Shown piece after piece: positions 10,170-24,065 of a DNA stretch of 64,000 nt; position 1 is the stretch's first letter; each line of letters starts with the position of its first letter. The stretch is from Parus major (lineage: Eukaryota > Chordata > Aves > Passeriformes > Paridae): positions 1,441,707 through 1,505,706 of the forward strand of contig NC_031772.1 of NCBI RefSeq assembly GCF_001522545.3. Reading direction: 5' to 3'. Under the pieces are notes generated by a model. That model worked only from the letters and a program-made list of their open reading frames with translations, was not told where the DNA came from and did no database searches. The translations under genes were made by a program, and so were the position numbers.

Positions 10170-12045
10170 GTAAGTTTTGGAATTCTTGTCACTCCTGCTC
10201 GCAGCAGATGCACACTCAGGAAATCCTGCCCTTAACACCATGGCAGGAGACAGCCCTTTCACCTGGGGCACAAAGTAAATAAAATAAATACCAAACACAA
10301 CCAGCAAAGCTCAGCAAGGAACAGAAATGCCAGCCTCGTTTAATCATCACTTAGAGATGAGAAGGGACCCCAGAGAAGGGACTTTTCTTAGAATGATGGG
10401 GTGATTTGCTCAGAAAGGAGCTCCCAGCAGTCAATATCTACCTCAGATCAGTGAGACAACAGATTCTGAAATACCCTATGGCCCTTAAAGACCCTCTTGC
10501 ACTTGAAACTGAAATATCTGGTTTTTCCTTCCGCATCAGTGAACTTGGGAAATATTTTTTTTTTTAATTTTATTTTGTTTGGGCTGACCTCTGTCCTTCC
10601 CTCTCTTACCCTCTCACCCTTTCCTCATGTTGTATTTTATCTGTCTGCATTAGGCTTATAGCTCTTCCCATTTGCAAATTCACTTAATCATCGATGTAAC
10701 TTGCCTCTAAGTTATGCATACTTCAGTTTAATGAAACTGGATTTTCACATCTTAACAGTCTGGGTCACCAGCTGAAATGAATATTAAAACCTGTAAGCAA
10801 GCATGTCAAGATCTGGCTAATGGACACATTCCAAAGGAACAGGGATGAACCAACCATCTCTGGTACTCTCAAAATCCTCTTCTCAGAAAGTTATTAAGAC
10901 AGAATATTAAAAAAACCCCCCTGAAATTATTAAAATTGCACCAATGATTTAATTGGAAAGGACAGAAAACCTGAATTCACTGCCCTTTATATCAACCACT
11001 CAAGAATGAACCACCTTACATCAGACCAAAGGTTTTCTTCCCCAGATATTTAAGAACAAACCACACAGGTTTAATGTTCAGAAATGATTCTTGAAATACT
11101 TTTCCATAGTGACTGATGTCTGGTTTTCTGTGGTAAATTTCTTTCTGCTGCTCATATTTCCTTTTACTTTGATTCTTTCATGTGACAGTAAAACATTCAC
11201 ATAAAGATTTTTGTAGGTGCTGATGAGTGTGGGATTCTCTGCTGTTACTGCTGAAGATGAATAGATCACAGACACAGGTCGAGGTGTGGTGAAAAGAAGA
11301 GAAAGTTTATTTTTCCTCCCAGGATTTACAGGTTTCTGCCCACAGCCAGGGATGGGATGGTCAGGATAACACTTTCCCACTGCACTGGCCATGAGAGATG
11401 CCCATCACAAGACCTGGAACAGAAGGAATGTACACATATCTATGTTTAAAGTTACTCTCCTTTAGAAAGTCCTTAGAAAACCATGGCAGCAGCTCAGAAG
11501 CTGAGTTTTCAGGGTGACATCTCACCCTTTTTGGTTTAACAAAAAGAAAAGAAAAAAGAAAAATGAACAAAGAAACTAACAACATTATAAACAACCAAAA
11601 AATAAATAATAGAAAAATACAATACTCCATACAATCAGAAGGCTGTCATTTCAGGGTGATACTCTGCCACTTTTTTCAGGAAAAAAAAGAACAAAACTTT
11701 GCAGGCAAAAATGCAGAGAGGACCTGATTATCCAAGCAAGAGGAGCAATGAGAGAAGCTGGGACAGATTTCCCAGAGCTGTGCAGACCACAGGAGGATGC
11801 ACTTGCAGCCAAAACAACACCAGCTGACAGGAAGAAAACAGAATTCCTACTGTAAAATCAAAACAGATTTATCAGAGCAGCATTTCTTAACCAGTTAACA
11901 GCGCCATCTCTCAGGTTATAAAAGCTTGGAAATACTGATGGCAGCTATCAGGAATACCAGAGTTTATTAGGGGAGAATGGGAAGAAGCTCTAATTACTGC
12001 ATACAAATGTTTGCATTAGTGTTTGTATTGAAAACTGTTAATTAC

Positions 12046-12153
12046 CTTGAATTGCCAGCAGGGTTTCATATGCTTCAGGGTGAAATAAGAATAAACACCT
12101 GTAGCCAATAAAAATTTTAGTTGTCATTCCATCCCCTCCCAGAGGCTGAACTG
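12046..12153 (-). other. Possible exon, minus strand (speculative)
   Basis: On the minus strand the context tgctgactcagcag is followed by about 100 nt of open sequence ending in caattcaag, then gtaatt. The last part of the open frame reads FLFHPEAYETLLAIQ before the donor, a composition that looks more protein-like than most frames nearby. The acceptor position is ambiguous because of three consecutive cag triplets. I do not recognise the peptide. The donor is only moderate. Confidence 0.12.
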
Positions 12154-13367
12154 CTGCTGACTCAGCAGGAGCAGAAATCCAAGTGCTCTTGCAAAGAATC
12201 TTCAGGAATCCCCGGTTTGGAGAGCAGACATGACAAAGGACAATAAATCCATGGGACAGGCTGGGTCGTGTGTTTGCTTCCTGAAAAATCAGTAACATCT
12301 AATAATAAGAAGAAAATTCCCAAGCCCAGCATGATGATGTTATTTCAGCAGCTAAGCCTCTAAATTAACTTGTAATGGAAGTGCTCCTGGCACTGGAAAG
12401 AAGCCAAATTGTGACACTTTAACTTCCAAGACCTGTTTGCTGAACTATTCCCCCAAAACTGCAGCAAACTGTTGTAGGAATTTCATTTATTTTCAGTATC
12501 TGTTTAGGAATTTGCATCCATCTGTGTGCCAATAAAATTCCCAGAGAAAACTGATGGGTTCACAAAAAAACAGACAATAATATTCCAGAGCTGATGGTTG
12601 TCTCAGCTTTTGGAGGAACACACAGAATTCTGAGATCCTTTGTCCCTAAAAGAAGAACACCCCAAAGGAAGTTGTGTGTCTCTCAGGAACAAATTAGGTC
12701 ACAGCCATGAAGCAGACAGAGGGGCAGCCTGAGTTGGATCTTTAATTAGCAAATGGTTCACAGAATTAGCTCTGGGTTTTGTTTTCCCCTTTCCCCAGCC
12801 CTTTGGTTTGTGGAAATGTGTGTTGGCATGAGGATGGGATTACCAGGAACCATTTGTGTGCCAGTGCTCACTCTGATTGCCCCTGACATCCATAGGATGG
12901 CAACACCAGCAGTGCTGGGAGAGCCTCAATGCACCACCGCTGTCTCCAGGTCAGTGCAGCAAAAACAAAGTGAATTTAACATTCAGGACTATTCCCCCTC
13001 TTTTAGCACGCTCCCTTTACTCCTGAGCAGCCAATTCACTGCACAAAATGGACAGGGAGCACATGGAAACCCCTGCCCAGACACGCTCAAGGCTCTCCTG
13101 GTGCTCAGATGGAGAGTTCTGAGCCCCCTTTTCATGGAGATTGAATTTCCAGGCAGCTTCCACCCAGCCCATTCCTCAACACCACACATAAATTCACTTT
13201 GGTGCCCTTAATTTGCTCCGTTTTGTATTCTTTAGGAGAATTCTGGCTGTAGAATTTACTGCTCCTTTGAAGACCTCCAGTTTCTGCTCCTGAGATGAGC
13301 CCTGGCTGCAGTGCTGATTAAACATATTGCTAATTTTTCAGCTGACATATTTTCCTGGGCTCTGGAG

Positions 13368-13383
13368 GTGTGTGTGTGTGTGT
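13368..13383. repeat. GT dinucleotide microsatellite
   Basis: Eight uninterrupted GT units in otherwise unique sequence. Confidence 0.95.
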
Positions 13384-16300
13384 CTCGCTGCCGATGATTT
13401 GTGAATACTCATGAACTCATCCACGGGCAAAGTGCTGAAAAAACTGTTAAATGTAAACTGTCAGGCACCAGGAACAATGGCTTGGCAATGTAGTGACATC
13501 AAAAAGAGGCAGAAGTAGGCAGGACAAGAGCATTCACCTCAGAAATGACAAATTTTGACAAGGACCAAATCATGTGCAGTGGTAGAGGATGGGGGAGAAA
13601 GCTAAAGAAAGAAAAAGTAGGGAAAAACAAAACCAAAAAGGAAGTTAATAAGCATGATTATAATAAAATTATAACACTGAATGATAAAGACTGATGAGGA
13701 GATTCAAAGCAATCAGAACACACACAGATCTAATGTTATTAAATAAATGCACAGAAAAAAAATCCATCCAATCGATTTCCTAAGGCAACACTGGCAGTGG
13801 AAGGGATAAAACAGTGACAATGACAAAAAAATTAAGGCTAAAGCATGAACATCTGATCAATAAGCAGCAAGTTCTTATTGAAAAGACAAGAAAAGTGTGA
13901 GGAAGACACAGCTGGGGCAGGAGGAAGGACGAGGAGAGGATCCTCTCCATGGCCACAAACGGGAGACCCCACCTGAGATATTTCAGCAGATGAACGGGGA
14001 ATTTGAGCTAAACTGTTATAATTGTGCCACAGCAGGCATTTAGGCAACAACTCTGGAATTAATTCACTCTGGGGAAAAACAAACAAATCACAGCCACAGC
14101 CCTAAATCAATCAATGAATAAATCCGTGCCAAAAGATAAATCAGAAACCTACAAGGAGATAAAATATAAATTCTAGAACCACTGACAGAAGTTTCGACAG
14201 AAATTTCAATGAGACTGAAATACCCCTTCCTTTCAGAGGTGTTTGGCATATGACAAAAAGCAGAATAGAAATATTCTTCTGTTGCCACTTACAACTGTTA
14301 GATAACATATCTGAAATTTCCAGGGTTAGCAGGTTGTCATGAGCCCTATGTTAACAGAAGGAGTTTTTTATTCTTGAAGACATTTGCTATTTCAGGAAGT
14401 TAAACAAGATATTCCAATAAAGTAGAAAAGATCAAGCAGGAAAATTAATATTCCATCTCTCCTCCTATACTGATTTGCAAGTTATCTATTGAATAAGAAG
14501 AGACAATTAAATCCATTTCCTTTTTTGGGGCAGACATTTATATTCCAGCTGTACCAGGAGAGTTTTGGATTTGGATTAAATCAGTTGTTAACTGTGCTTG
14601 CCACTGGGCACAATCTGTGGATGTTTAATGTCAGAGCAACACTGAAATGGCTAAATTTGAGAAAAGTCACCTTTCATTACAGAATCCTTCAGGTTTTTAC
14701 AGAAAGATATTCAGGAGCTCTCCAGTGTTATTTTCTTTTTCTACTTCTATCATCTTGAGGAGTCAATAAAACCTCTGCTCAAAAAGAAACTTGTCTTTTG
14801 CTCCCCATCCAAGCAGCTCTGCAGAGCTTCACAGCAGGGGCTTTTCTTCTCTTTTAAACTATGGACATTGCACTTCATTGCAGAAATCTTCCCAGGGCTT
14901 TGGCAATAATAATTTACCCATAAAACCTGAAAGGGATCACAGTCTCCATGGTCATCCATGGATTTGGTTTCAGAGGTGCACCTGGTGCTGGTAAGAAAAA
15001 AAAAATTTCTGTGGCTGGGAACATCTCAAACAGAGCTTTTAAATTAAAGCTTTTTTCCCAAAATAGTGCAATTTTCTTGAAGATTTTCAACATTTTTCTG
15101 CACACAAACAATTGTCCCCCACTCAGTTAAATCAGACTGTCCCTGCTCCTGTTTTTGGCAAGCTTTTCCCACTAGTGAAACCATTCCCTACTAAGGACAA
15201 CAGAAACTGGCAAATTTAAATTGAAACTGTTTAGAACTCTCTCAGCATTCTGCAACATTAAATTAAGAGTAAAAATCAAATGCAAAGCTTCCAAACCAAA
15301 TAGAACTCAATTAGAGAGTTTTCTTTTTGTGCTTTAGAGATTTTTTTTTACACTTTACACTGAAACAACCTCTTTGGAGGTTTCTTTATTCTCTGTCAGT
15401 GCACTGCAATGGAATGAGCTCCTCCCAGGTTTGTTTTTTGTCAGGGCTAACAGAAAATCCTGTGGGGTGTTCTGGACCATTGTGGAGTCTGGAGAGGTTG
15501 GGGATGAGCACAACCTCTACCAAACTCAGCGTTTTGGAGCACCAGGGAGGTCTGAAGGTGGAGCTGGAGTTTGGCTCTCCTCGCCCTGCAATAAACAGCA
15601 GCAGCCAGGCTGCAGCTGGCTGAGCACCCCTGGGCTTTGGGGACACCCCAGGGACACTCAGGACATCAGATCTGTCTTCTCCTCCCACACAGGGCCTTGG
15701 CAGGTGCCCACATTCCCACAACACCTCCTGAGGAAAGCCCATAACAAAGCAAACTGTGCCTCTCTAGAGAATATTACTCCACTGAGATCATACATGGCCA
15801 GATCTGATCGGATTTGAGATCCAGCAAAAGATTCACTCCACGGCAAAGCTCTGAAAACCACTTTATCCTAATTGAATGTTTGCAAGGAAATTCATATGGT
15901 GTTTTATAGTACAATTTTATGCATCATCAATTAGCAATTGAACCAGTTTTAAACTCTGAACTCTTGGAAGCATCAAGCACAAAGAAAATTCTGTAGCCCA
16001 CATTCATTTCAGAACAAACTGACAGGTAATGCTGAACCTGTTACATCTTCTGCAAAAACTTACTCACGTTGCTTCCACACACACAAAAACCCAAACAAAG
16101 GAACCCCACACAATGACAACAACCTACACAAAAATAAAACCTCCCTCATCCAAAGGACGAGGAGAAGCTGAACCATATATTCTAAACAAATGACATTTCA
16201 ATTAGTGCTTTGGATTATTCATATTTTTATCCCCCAGGCTCTTCTAAAAATCTTCATCAGAGTTGCATCTAACTCTTTCTTTCTATGAAAATGCATTGAT

Positions 16301-19300
16301 TCAAAATGTTTATAATTCTGTTCTGAAGGCCCACAGGATGCTGGTCCATAAGGTAACCTTGGTTTTTTGTCACACTGGTTATTTGTAACAGACCTGGCTG
16401 AGGGAATTGAAGACAAGAACAAAACACCAGAGAAATGGGAAAAATGCACAAATTCACAGCAGATTCTCCCTGAGACAGCCTTTTCAAATTAAGCTAATGC
16501 AGTCTAACTAAACTTATACAGGAGTAACTATGAGCTCTTTGATATTTATTCTCTGTGTATGATTTGCTCTCAAGGACAGAACAGTTAATGACTTGGTCTT
16601 GTGATCTGAGTCAGAATCAGGGCTGGCAAGAACAAAAAAAGAAAATCACAGCACCACTTAAAGAAGATTAGTATGCACACAGATATTTTCTTCATTTTAC
16701 CTTAGCACAGGAAGAAAACTCTTCTCATACATCAGGAATCCTGCACTGGATCAGCAGCTACTGGAGCTATTAACAAAAGTGACTGGTGCATCTGTTTCTG
16801 AATAGGAACAAGACAGGGGAGGAAGAAATGCAAAATCCATTCCATTTGTAGCTTGGCTTCCAATATTTTCTTTCACCTTTCCAGCATGTTTATCAAATGA
16901 CTTTTTTTTTTAGTTTGTAAACCTGTGTGAGAACAATTTGATGTTGGTACTGTACTTTATTCATATGAAAATGTCAAGCCAAGTGAGGAAGCAATAAAAA
17001 GCAAAGAAGAAATATGATGAGAATTTATAATGTGATCTTAGTAGGAATCTTGCTGTTCTGATGCTCAGTGTTGTCTGCAAAAATACAGAGCCAGATTAAT
17101 GAAAGGTGTGAGAAGAAAACATTTTTCATGTGTTCAGTTTTAACCAATAAAGGCTCACAGAGTACCAGCTCTCAGTGCTCAACAAAATACATTCAGCTCC
17201 CATTTCTATGTAGACAAACTAGCAAGTGTAGCTGTTTAGCACTTTGCCATGTTGTTGAAATGAATGTTTTGCAGGGGTTGGTTTTTTGGGGCTGTCAGGG
17301 GTTCTGCAGCACACAGGGATGGGGAGGGGGCAGTGAGAACATTGCAGAGCTGCAGGCTGTGCTCCCCACCTGTGCCACAGGTCAGCAGCAGAGAGAGAAG
17401 AGCTCAGGGCAGCCTTCAGTGATGCTCTCAGAGCAGCAGAGGGGCTGCAGCACCTTCCAAAGGCAATCCTGGCCAGGGATGCTCATCCCACAGCAGCTCC
17501 CCTGGCTCGGAGCCATCCTGCAGCTCTGCCCCATCTCCAGCCCAGACCCCGCAGCAATTCCTCCTGCCTGAATTCCTGTTTGATGTGTCCTGGTTGTGGC
17601 TGTTGATGTTGAACCCAATGCTCCTAAAAACTTATGGAAACCTCAGCAGAAATGTAAGCAGCATCCGAGTGAGTGGTGTGTCTCTCATTCTGACAGTGCC
17701 ACGTTTCTGTGAGCCTCAGCCACTTCACCCCCATCTGCTGCAGACTAAAAAACTCCAAATTTTCACTCAATTTAGCCAAGATTATTATTTCCATTTTCAT
17801 TTTTACTTCCACTCCTTTTTCTCTCTCTTTCTTGCCTGGTTCCTTCCATCCAACATTTTTTATTTCTCTATTTGTTTGTATTCTATTCCTAAAGGTGTAT
17901 TCCACATCCTATCAGTCACTGTCCCCTCAGCACTTTAAACTCCAAGAATCCCATTTCAGCTGTAAAATCCCTACACAATCTTTACAGCACGAGGCAGGCA
18001 AATTCTCCTCTCCCACCAACACAATCCATTACTTAACAAACTATTTCTGAGATGCAGAACTGAGAGCAAGAAAGTTCAATTCTGACATCTGTGTGCTTTC
18101 CTGCATATTAGCACTTCACTTTTGGTTGCCAGCAGTATTAATTTGATTGTGCTTCATGAGAGACTTTCCTTTATATTGGTGTGAGCTACTTTGGTTAAAG
18201 ACTGAGAGAATTCCTTCCCTCCCTCCCCTTTTCTGTGCAGTGCAGAACATTGTGTATATTTATAATTGCTTCTGTTCAATAACAATATTTCTACATCTTG
18301 GCCTGAAGAGGGAAGCTGGAAGTTCACAGGATGTGATATTGAGAAACAGCTTTGTTTAATGCCTTCATTGTCACTAGGTGGAAATCAAACTTCCAGTTTA
18401 TTATATTGATTCAACTCTTAATAACTCTGGACAGTTTTACAGATCTCCCCAGCTGGCAGTAGAAAATTCATCCTGAGAGCTCCAAGAAAGGAAAAAAAAA
18501 AGGACCAAAAAGCCATCTAAAGCTGCAGTTCAGATCTCCTCAAAAAAGAAGGAAAATAATGACCCATTTGGAAATTATCCCCAGTACAATTCATCAGACA
18601 CTGGTCAGAGATAACAGAACATGCAGAGAATCTCAGAAGGGAGACAGTGTGGATCTGCTGTCTGAGTTAACAATATTCCTTTCAAAACCCATTTCATGGG
18701 CACAGGCAGCAATCAAATAAATATTGATATTTCTTTGTTTATGGTTGAAAACCAGAACAGGGACTAAAACATAATTTTTAGGAGCAGGAAAGAAAAAATC
18801 TAAGATTTTTTTATTTGCAACAGTTTTAATTATATTGAATTCAGTGTGCATTAATACCCAGGTGTTTGAACAGATATTTTGTAATAAGAATAAAACATAA
18901 ATCAGTGTTTAAACATAAAGCTCTGTTTAGAGCATCCTCCCATGATTTTTTCTGGTTAAGGGTTACGCCCATGAATGATGACATGCTCAATAAGAGCAAG
19001 ATAAGGGCATACATGAAAATTTTCCTTTCCTTTATGTTCTACAAAAGCTTGCTGAGCATCTTTAGAAAGGGCAGTGAATACATCTTTCAAAGTTCAAATA
19101 CTTCTGGAAAGCAATAGGTAAAATGTTTGGTTAACAGTCCAAGAACAGGTTTCTCCTATTCTGACCAAAAAACCCCCACACTAACAAAAGCCAAAACCCA
19201 ACAAACCCCCCCAAAATACAGAAGTATAGAAATTGTCTAGTAAAGAAACCCTAAACCTGAGAATTTAATGGAATAAATCTGGAGTGAGAGGAAATGTCTT

Positions 19301-22300
19301 TGACATTCTCTCTTTGGCAGGGAAAACACGGAGCTTCTTCAGGCGCTGTGAACAGGAAAGAGCCAGGCACACAATCAGAAGGTGGGAATGCAGTAGCATA
19401 AAGTGTTTTCAGATATTCCTGTTAATATCCTCATTTTGGGCAAGCAGTGATTGCTCCATCCTTCCTTCCCCTCTTTGGAGGGGTCCACGGTGCTGCCCAG
19501 CAGTTTTTGCACCAAGACAATTTCCATCTGCAGTAAATGGCGCGTCACTAATCCTTCAACTTCCCCAGTTTTAGCAAGATAAGCACTTACTTTCCCTCTG
19601 TTTCCAACTGTGTAAATACACTTGAAGAAATGCTGTCTAAAGCAGTGGGAATCATTTCCTTTTCCACTGTTACCTAAGAAACCACATGTACCTGGGCCCC
19701 ACGAGCACTTTGTAATGGGCAGCTTTCACTGCTGACACCGTGCTCCAACTCAGAAGGAATTCTGAGACTGGAAGGAAGACTTTTACCTTGATGGGAATAA
19801 ACCCCAGAAGTCAGCAGAGATGTTCCTTAGCACTGAGTGTGAGAGGCACAGCGTAGTGCAGAGGTTTACAGCAGATTCTGGAAAACAGGAAGAGGCATGA
19901 ACAGCATCGTGTCACATCATCTCTGTGCAGAGCTGTAAGAACCACTGATCTCCTCTTGCCATTCAGACTGATTTGCTATTATTTACCAATTCTTTTTCTC
20001 TCTCCTTACACATGCAGAGGATTGTATGGGGAAATGGCTTCCTTCAATGACTAAAACACCTCAGTAGCAGTTATTCAGCTATCAGAATTTGTATTTATTT
20101 CTTCCCTGCCCGTCCCCCAGAGACTTTTGCAAGCAGGTAGGGAACAGAAAAAAAGCCCAGCTGGTTTATAAATCAAACATGCAGCACAAAAGCAGCACAT
20201 CAGGCCAGGGAAGTCAGTGCCTAAGGAGGTCAGGGAGGTTCCCAGGTGCTCAGCAGCAGTGCCCACGCTCACAGGGGCTGGCTGGAGAGCACAGAGTTAA
20301 AGGGTGGTTAACTCTAACAAACAGGCTGCTCCCACCATGGAGACAATCCTTGCAGTGAGCAGGGAAAACTGACTGGTGCTGCTCCCAGAGAAGGGTTTGG
20401 GCAGGGAGAGCAGTGGGAGGGAGCTGCAGAGCCTGGCTGTCCTCACCTGAGGCCAGGTAAAGCTGAGGGGATGGATGCTGCTGCTCCCCTGGATGCTGAC
20501 CTTTCCTGCTGTACTGCTCAGCTCATCTCTCCAGAGCTCTAATGCAGACAAATTAGTCGGAAAAACCATTCTGTTGCCCCAGGCAACTGCATGTATGGCT
20601 TTGTTTTTGTAGCCATGAAACTTTCTGTAACGCTTCTTTCTGTTTGGGTGCGTGGCAAAGCTCAGATCCATTCCTGAAACCCCACCACCAAACAGCATTT
20701 CCCATTAGCAGCCACTTAACATAAAATCACAGCCATTTGTAAGCCCTTTTATTGTTACAGGCAGGAAAATTCATTTCTACAGGCCTCTTCCTCTAGAACC
20801 TGCAATCGTATTCCAGAAACCACCCAGCCTGCCCTCAAAACAAAAGTTTATAGTCCATTCTTATTTTCATCCAGTATTGAATATTTAGATGTTAATAGCA
20901 TTATATTTTCATAGCTTTTCTAGTTCTGCCTCCCCACCCCATCCGTAAATAAGTCACAGGAAGAAAAAATATATGATTCTCCCTTTCAAGCTGAGCTGTC
21001 ACATAATAAAATATTTCATCATGTTTGATTGCATTAAGAATCCAACTTTCAATGTATACCCTCACTTCCAAAATTTCTGAATATATGTATGTTGAAATTA
21101 AGCAAGTGTGACATAGTTCTTGGTTCCCTTGGGAACAATATTCAGAGCTCATTTGAGTTGTGACCTGCTTATGCTGCCAGGGAGTATTAGTATTTTTGTT
21201 GGATCTTCAGAACAGAGATATGGAGTGAGGGACAAAGGCAAAAATAAGACTCTAAATTCACAGATGAAAAGCAGATGAGGTACTGCTCTATTTCAGAAGG
21301 CAGTGTGGGCTTTTTATAGACTCTGCCCCATTTCATAAGCTCTGTTGGAGAGATTACTCTTTCCCATAGTAAAATGTTTTAGATGAACCATGCATGGAGA
21401 AACCTGCAGCACAAGCTCTGGTCCAAGGTGTCTAAATGGGTTTCAATGAATGTTTGGTTAATGTTCTTCTTCAATGAAGAATTAAGAAAGGGAATTTAGG
21501 AATTATTTTGCAAAATGAATGGTGGGTCAAAGTGGAAGAGAGCCACACGTCCTACAGTGCTGCCTTTTGTCTCCTGCCACAGCTCAGGGGAGCAACCATT
21601 CCCTTAGAAATGGGATTTCTGCTCTTGGCATTTCTGCTGCAGCACAGAGTGTGCACAGCTCAGCTGAATGGCTCCTGTCCATGAGAACAAGTAATATTTT
21701 TATATCTGTATATCCTTCACCATCCACATCTGACTCCACACCTGACCCCCCACCCTCTCAGTCCATTGCAATCACAAATCCACCCCTCCAAGCACAGCTC
21801 ACACAGGTTTCAGGATCAGACTCTTTGTTTTCACTCCTGCTCTCTTCCTGTGAGTTCCAGGGAGGATTAGGCCAGGGATAATTCTCCATCCCTCTTTTCC
21901 AGCCTGCCATGGGTTCCCTTTCCTTCCTTAGGCCTCACAGAGAGCTGGGCTGAACACAAACACACATTTAGCTTCAATTAGTGTCGTTTGATGCAGTGAC
22001 TCACTGGAGTGTTTATCCCACTTCTGAAGTAAATAAGCATTTGCCACATGGGAAAGTTGGAAGTGCTTCCATAACAGAAATTACATTTCCAAATCACAGA
22101 TTTGAGGCCACACCTGACCATGCAAACCTTGGAGCTGCTGAGCACAGGGGCACCAAGAGAAACTCACTGAAACCTCCCTCAGTTCTGACCTGGTTCTGGG
22201 TCCAGGAACAAAAAACAGCTGCCAGGTCAGAAAAACCCCTCAGACACTGCTTGGGTGTGGAGGAGTTTCCCCCCACTGGAGATTATTCATACAATTCTGT

Positions 22301-24002
22301 TTAAGAAGCCTCATTTTTAATACTGCACTGAATAATTTTATTAAACTGTCTCATGTCACAAGTATAGACAGTTGTACTCAAACATGAAAATGAGTCAAGG
22401 AAGAAAACCAAACCTGTTCCTCATAAGAACTGCAAATATGAGTATGATCCTATTAGTTTTCACAACGTATTTCAGTTTGCCTTTCTTGTCTTCTGTTTTT
22501 TTTCCCTAAGAGGGAACAGTGAACTTGTTCCTCCTGAATAGGGATAATTTATGATTACTCTGTTTAATTTTATTGTTTTGCTGCCTTAAGTTCTTGTTTA
22601 CAATGCCTTTTCTGCAGCTGAACAAAAATTCCTTTAAAGTTCATCCTGCTAAATTAATAAACTGTGTTCTCAGTTTTAGTTCCATGTTAAATGGAGCTGC
22701 ATAAAATTGTTATAACACACCCATAAAACAGCAGCAGATGCAATATGTTCAAAACGATTATTTTCTTTTAATTTTGTAAACATACAGAAAGTTTGCATTA
22801 TAGCCTACCCTGAGCACATCCCTGCTGTAAATTAAAGACGTGCCAAATCAGCTCCAAACACATTTTGCACTAAACAAACAATGAGATGAGAATAGAATGA
22901 GATGTGGGACACTGCAAAATGAGAGCAGAGAGACATCAAGGCAGAGGAAAAAGCGGTGGCCAGCACAGAGCAAAGCATTTGACAAATCTACAAACATTTC
23001 TGCATCTCTGTCTATTTGGGCACCACAGGCAATTTTGATCAAGGTTTTATACAACGTGGATAAGGCCTGCAGTGGTATTTCACAGATAAGACAATAAGAA
23101 AATTATCATTTCACTCCCCAGTTTTATCCTCTGGGACTACAATGAGGGGTCTCTCAAAGGCTCAGTTCATATCTGAGATGTCAGGGTACAAAATAAATTG
23201 GAATTGACCCAAAGAGGATTGTGTGTCAAGGATTGAAGAGTTGTGTGCTTTTATTAGCAGCAGTAACAAAGTTCCTGTGTGATAGACAGTTCTGTCAAAA
23301 GTCCATTAAAAAATTCCAGGATAAATTACCTGAGCTCAGTAGAAAACTGAGTAAAACATGAAACCTAAATATTGTATAGGTTATACACTAAATACTAAAG
23401 CACAGACCACCAAAACCTCTAAAATATGTAGAATCAGCTCTAGAAGAAGAAAATATCCAGAGGTAGCAAGAGAAGACACACATTCCTGCATGCTCTCAGA
23501 ACAAGTCCATGTCTGGATATAAAATATTTGTATATGTTTTTCAAAAGATACACTCCCTACCTTAATCTGCTTCCATTTAGCATTGAGAAATGTTCAAAAT
23601 TCCTGCAGTGCTTCATAAATTTGGCAACACTAAAAATTGATCCAAGCTTCAATCAAGGTAACAGGAGATTGTACACTGACCTCAATTAGCTTTGGGTCAG
23701 GCCTTAGGAGAATTACCAATGTTCTAAGCTGTCATCATCCATGGTACATACACAGAGAGTAAACCATGAGTGCCTCCAGAATGGGCAGAGTTTCTCTAAA
23801 TGAACACAAAACCAGACACATCTTTTTTTTTTCTTTTTTGTTAAACAATGATTTTATTAAAAGTCTGCTAAGTCAGGCTTGGCCTATTGCTGAACTAAAC
23901 CTCAAGGTAATCTTAAAAATATTACAGGCTGAGAGAAAAGAAAACAGAGGTGGAGACCTGGAGCAGCTGCAAATGCAACAGAAGGTTCTGAATCAGACTG
24001 AG

Positions 24003-24065
24003 CTCCTCTCCTCTCCTCTCCTCTCCTCTCCTCTCCTCTCCTCTCCTCTCCTCTCCTCTCCTCTC
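24003..24065. repeat. CTCCT pentanucleotide microsatellite
   Basis: About 12 perfect units of the pentamer run directly into the gap at 24066. The minus strand reads GAGGAG-type purine repeat, giving the EERRG peptide repeats seen in chance translations. The array is pure pyrimidine on one strand and mirror-like, so it could form triplex DNA. Confidence 0.95.

Larger units (their letters stand above)
7810..24002. other. 16-kb unique stretch without a recognised gene
   Basis: Many frames of 60-170 codons occur on both strands. The longest is 167 codons at 17068-17571. None has a domain, signal sequence plus conserved body, or repeat architecture that I recognise, and they overlap one another freely. 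GC-richer pockets at 12750-13200, 15440-15740, 17270-17570 and 20100-20540 hold most of the longer ones. A CA/GT repeat and three possible exons are listed separately. Short A/C-rich stretches (for example 16080-16140 and 19165-19215) are low-complexity. Confidence 0.6.

Noticed and set aside
17068..17571. 167-codon plus-strand frame
   Set aside because: It is the longest frame on known bases, but it has no domain, it overlaps another frame on the minus strand, and its second half lies in a GC-rich pocket. A frame of this length is expected by chance in 64 kb.
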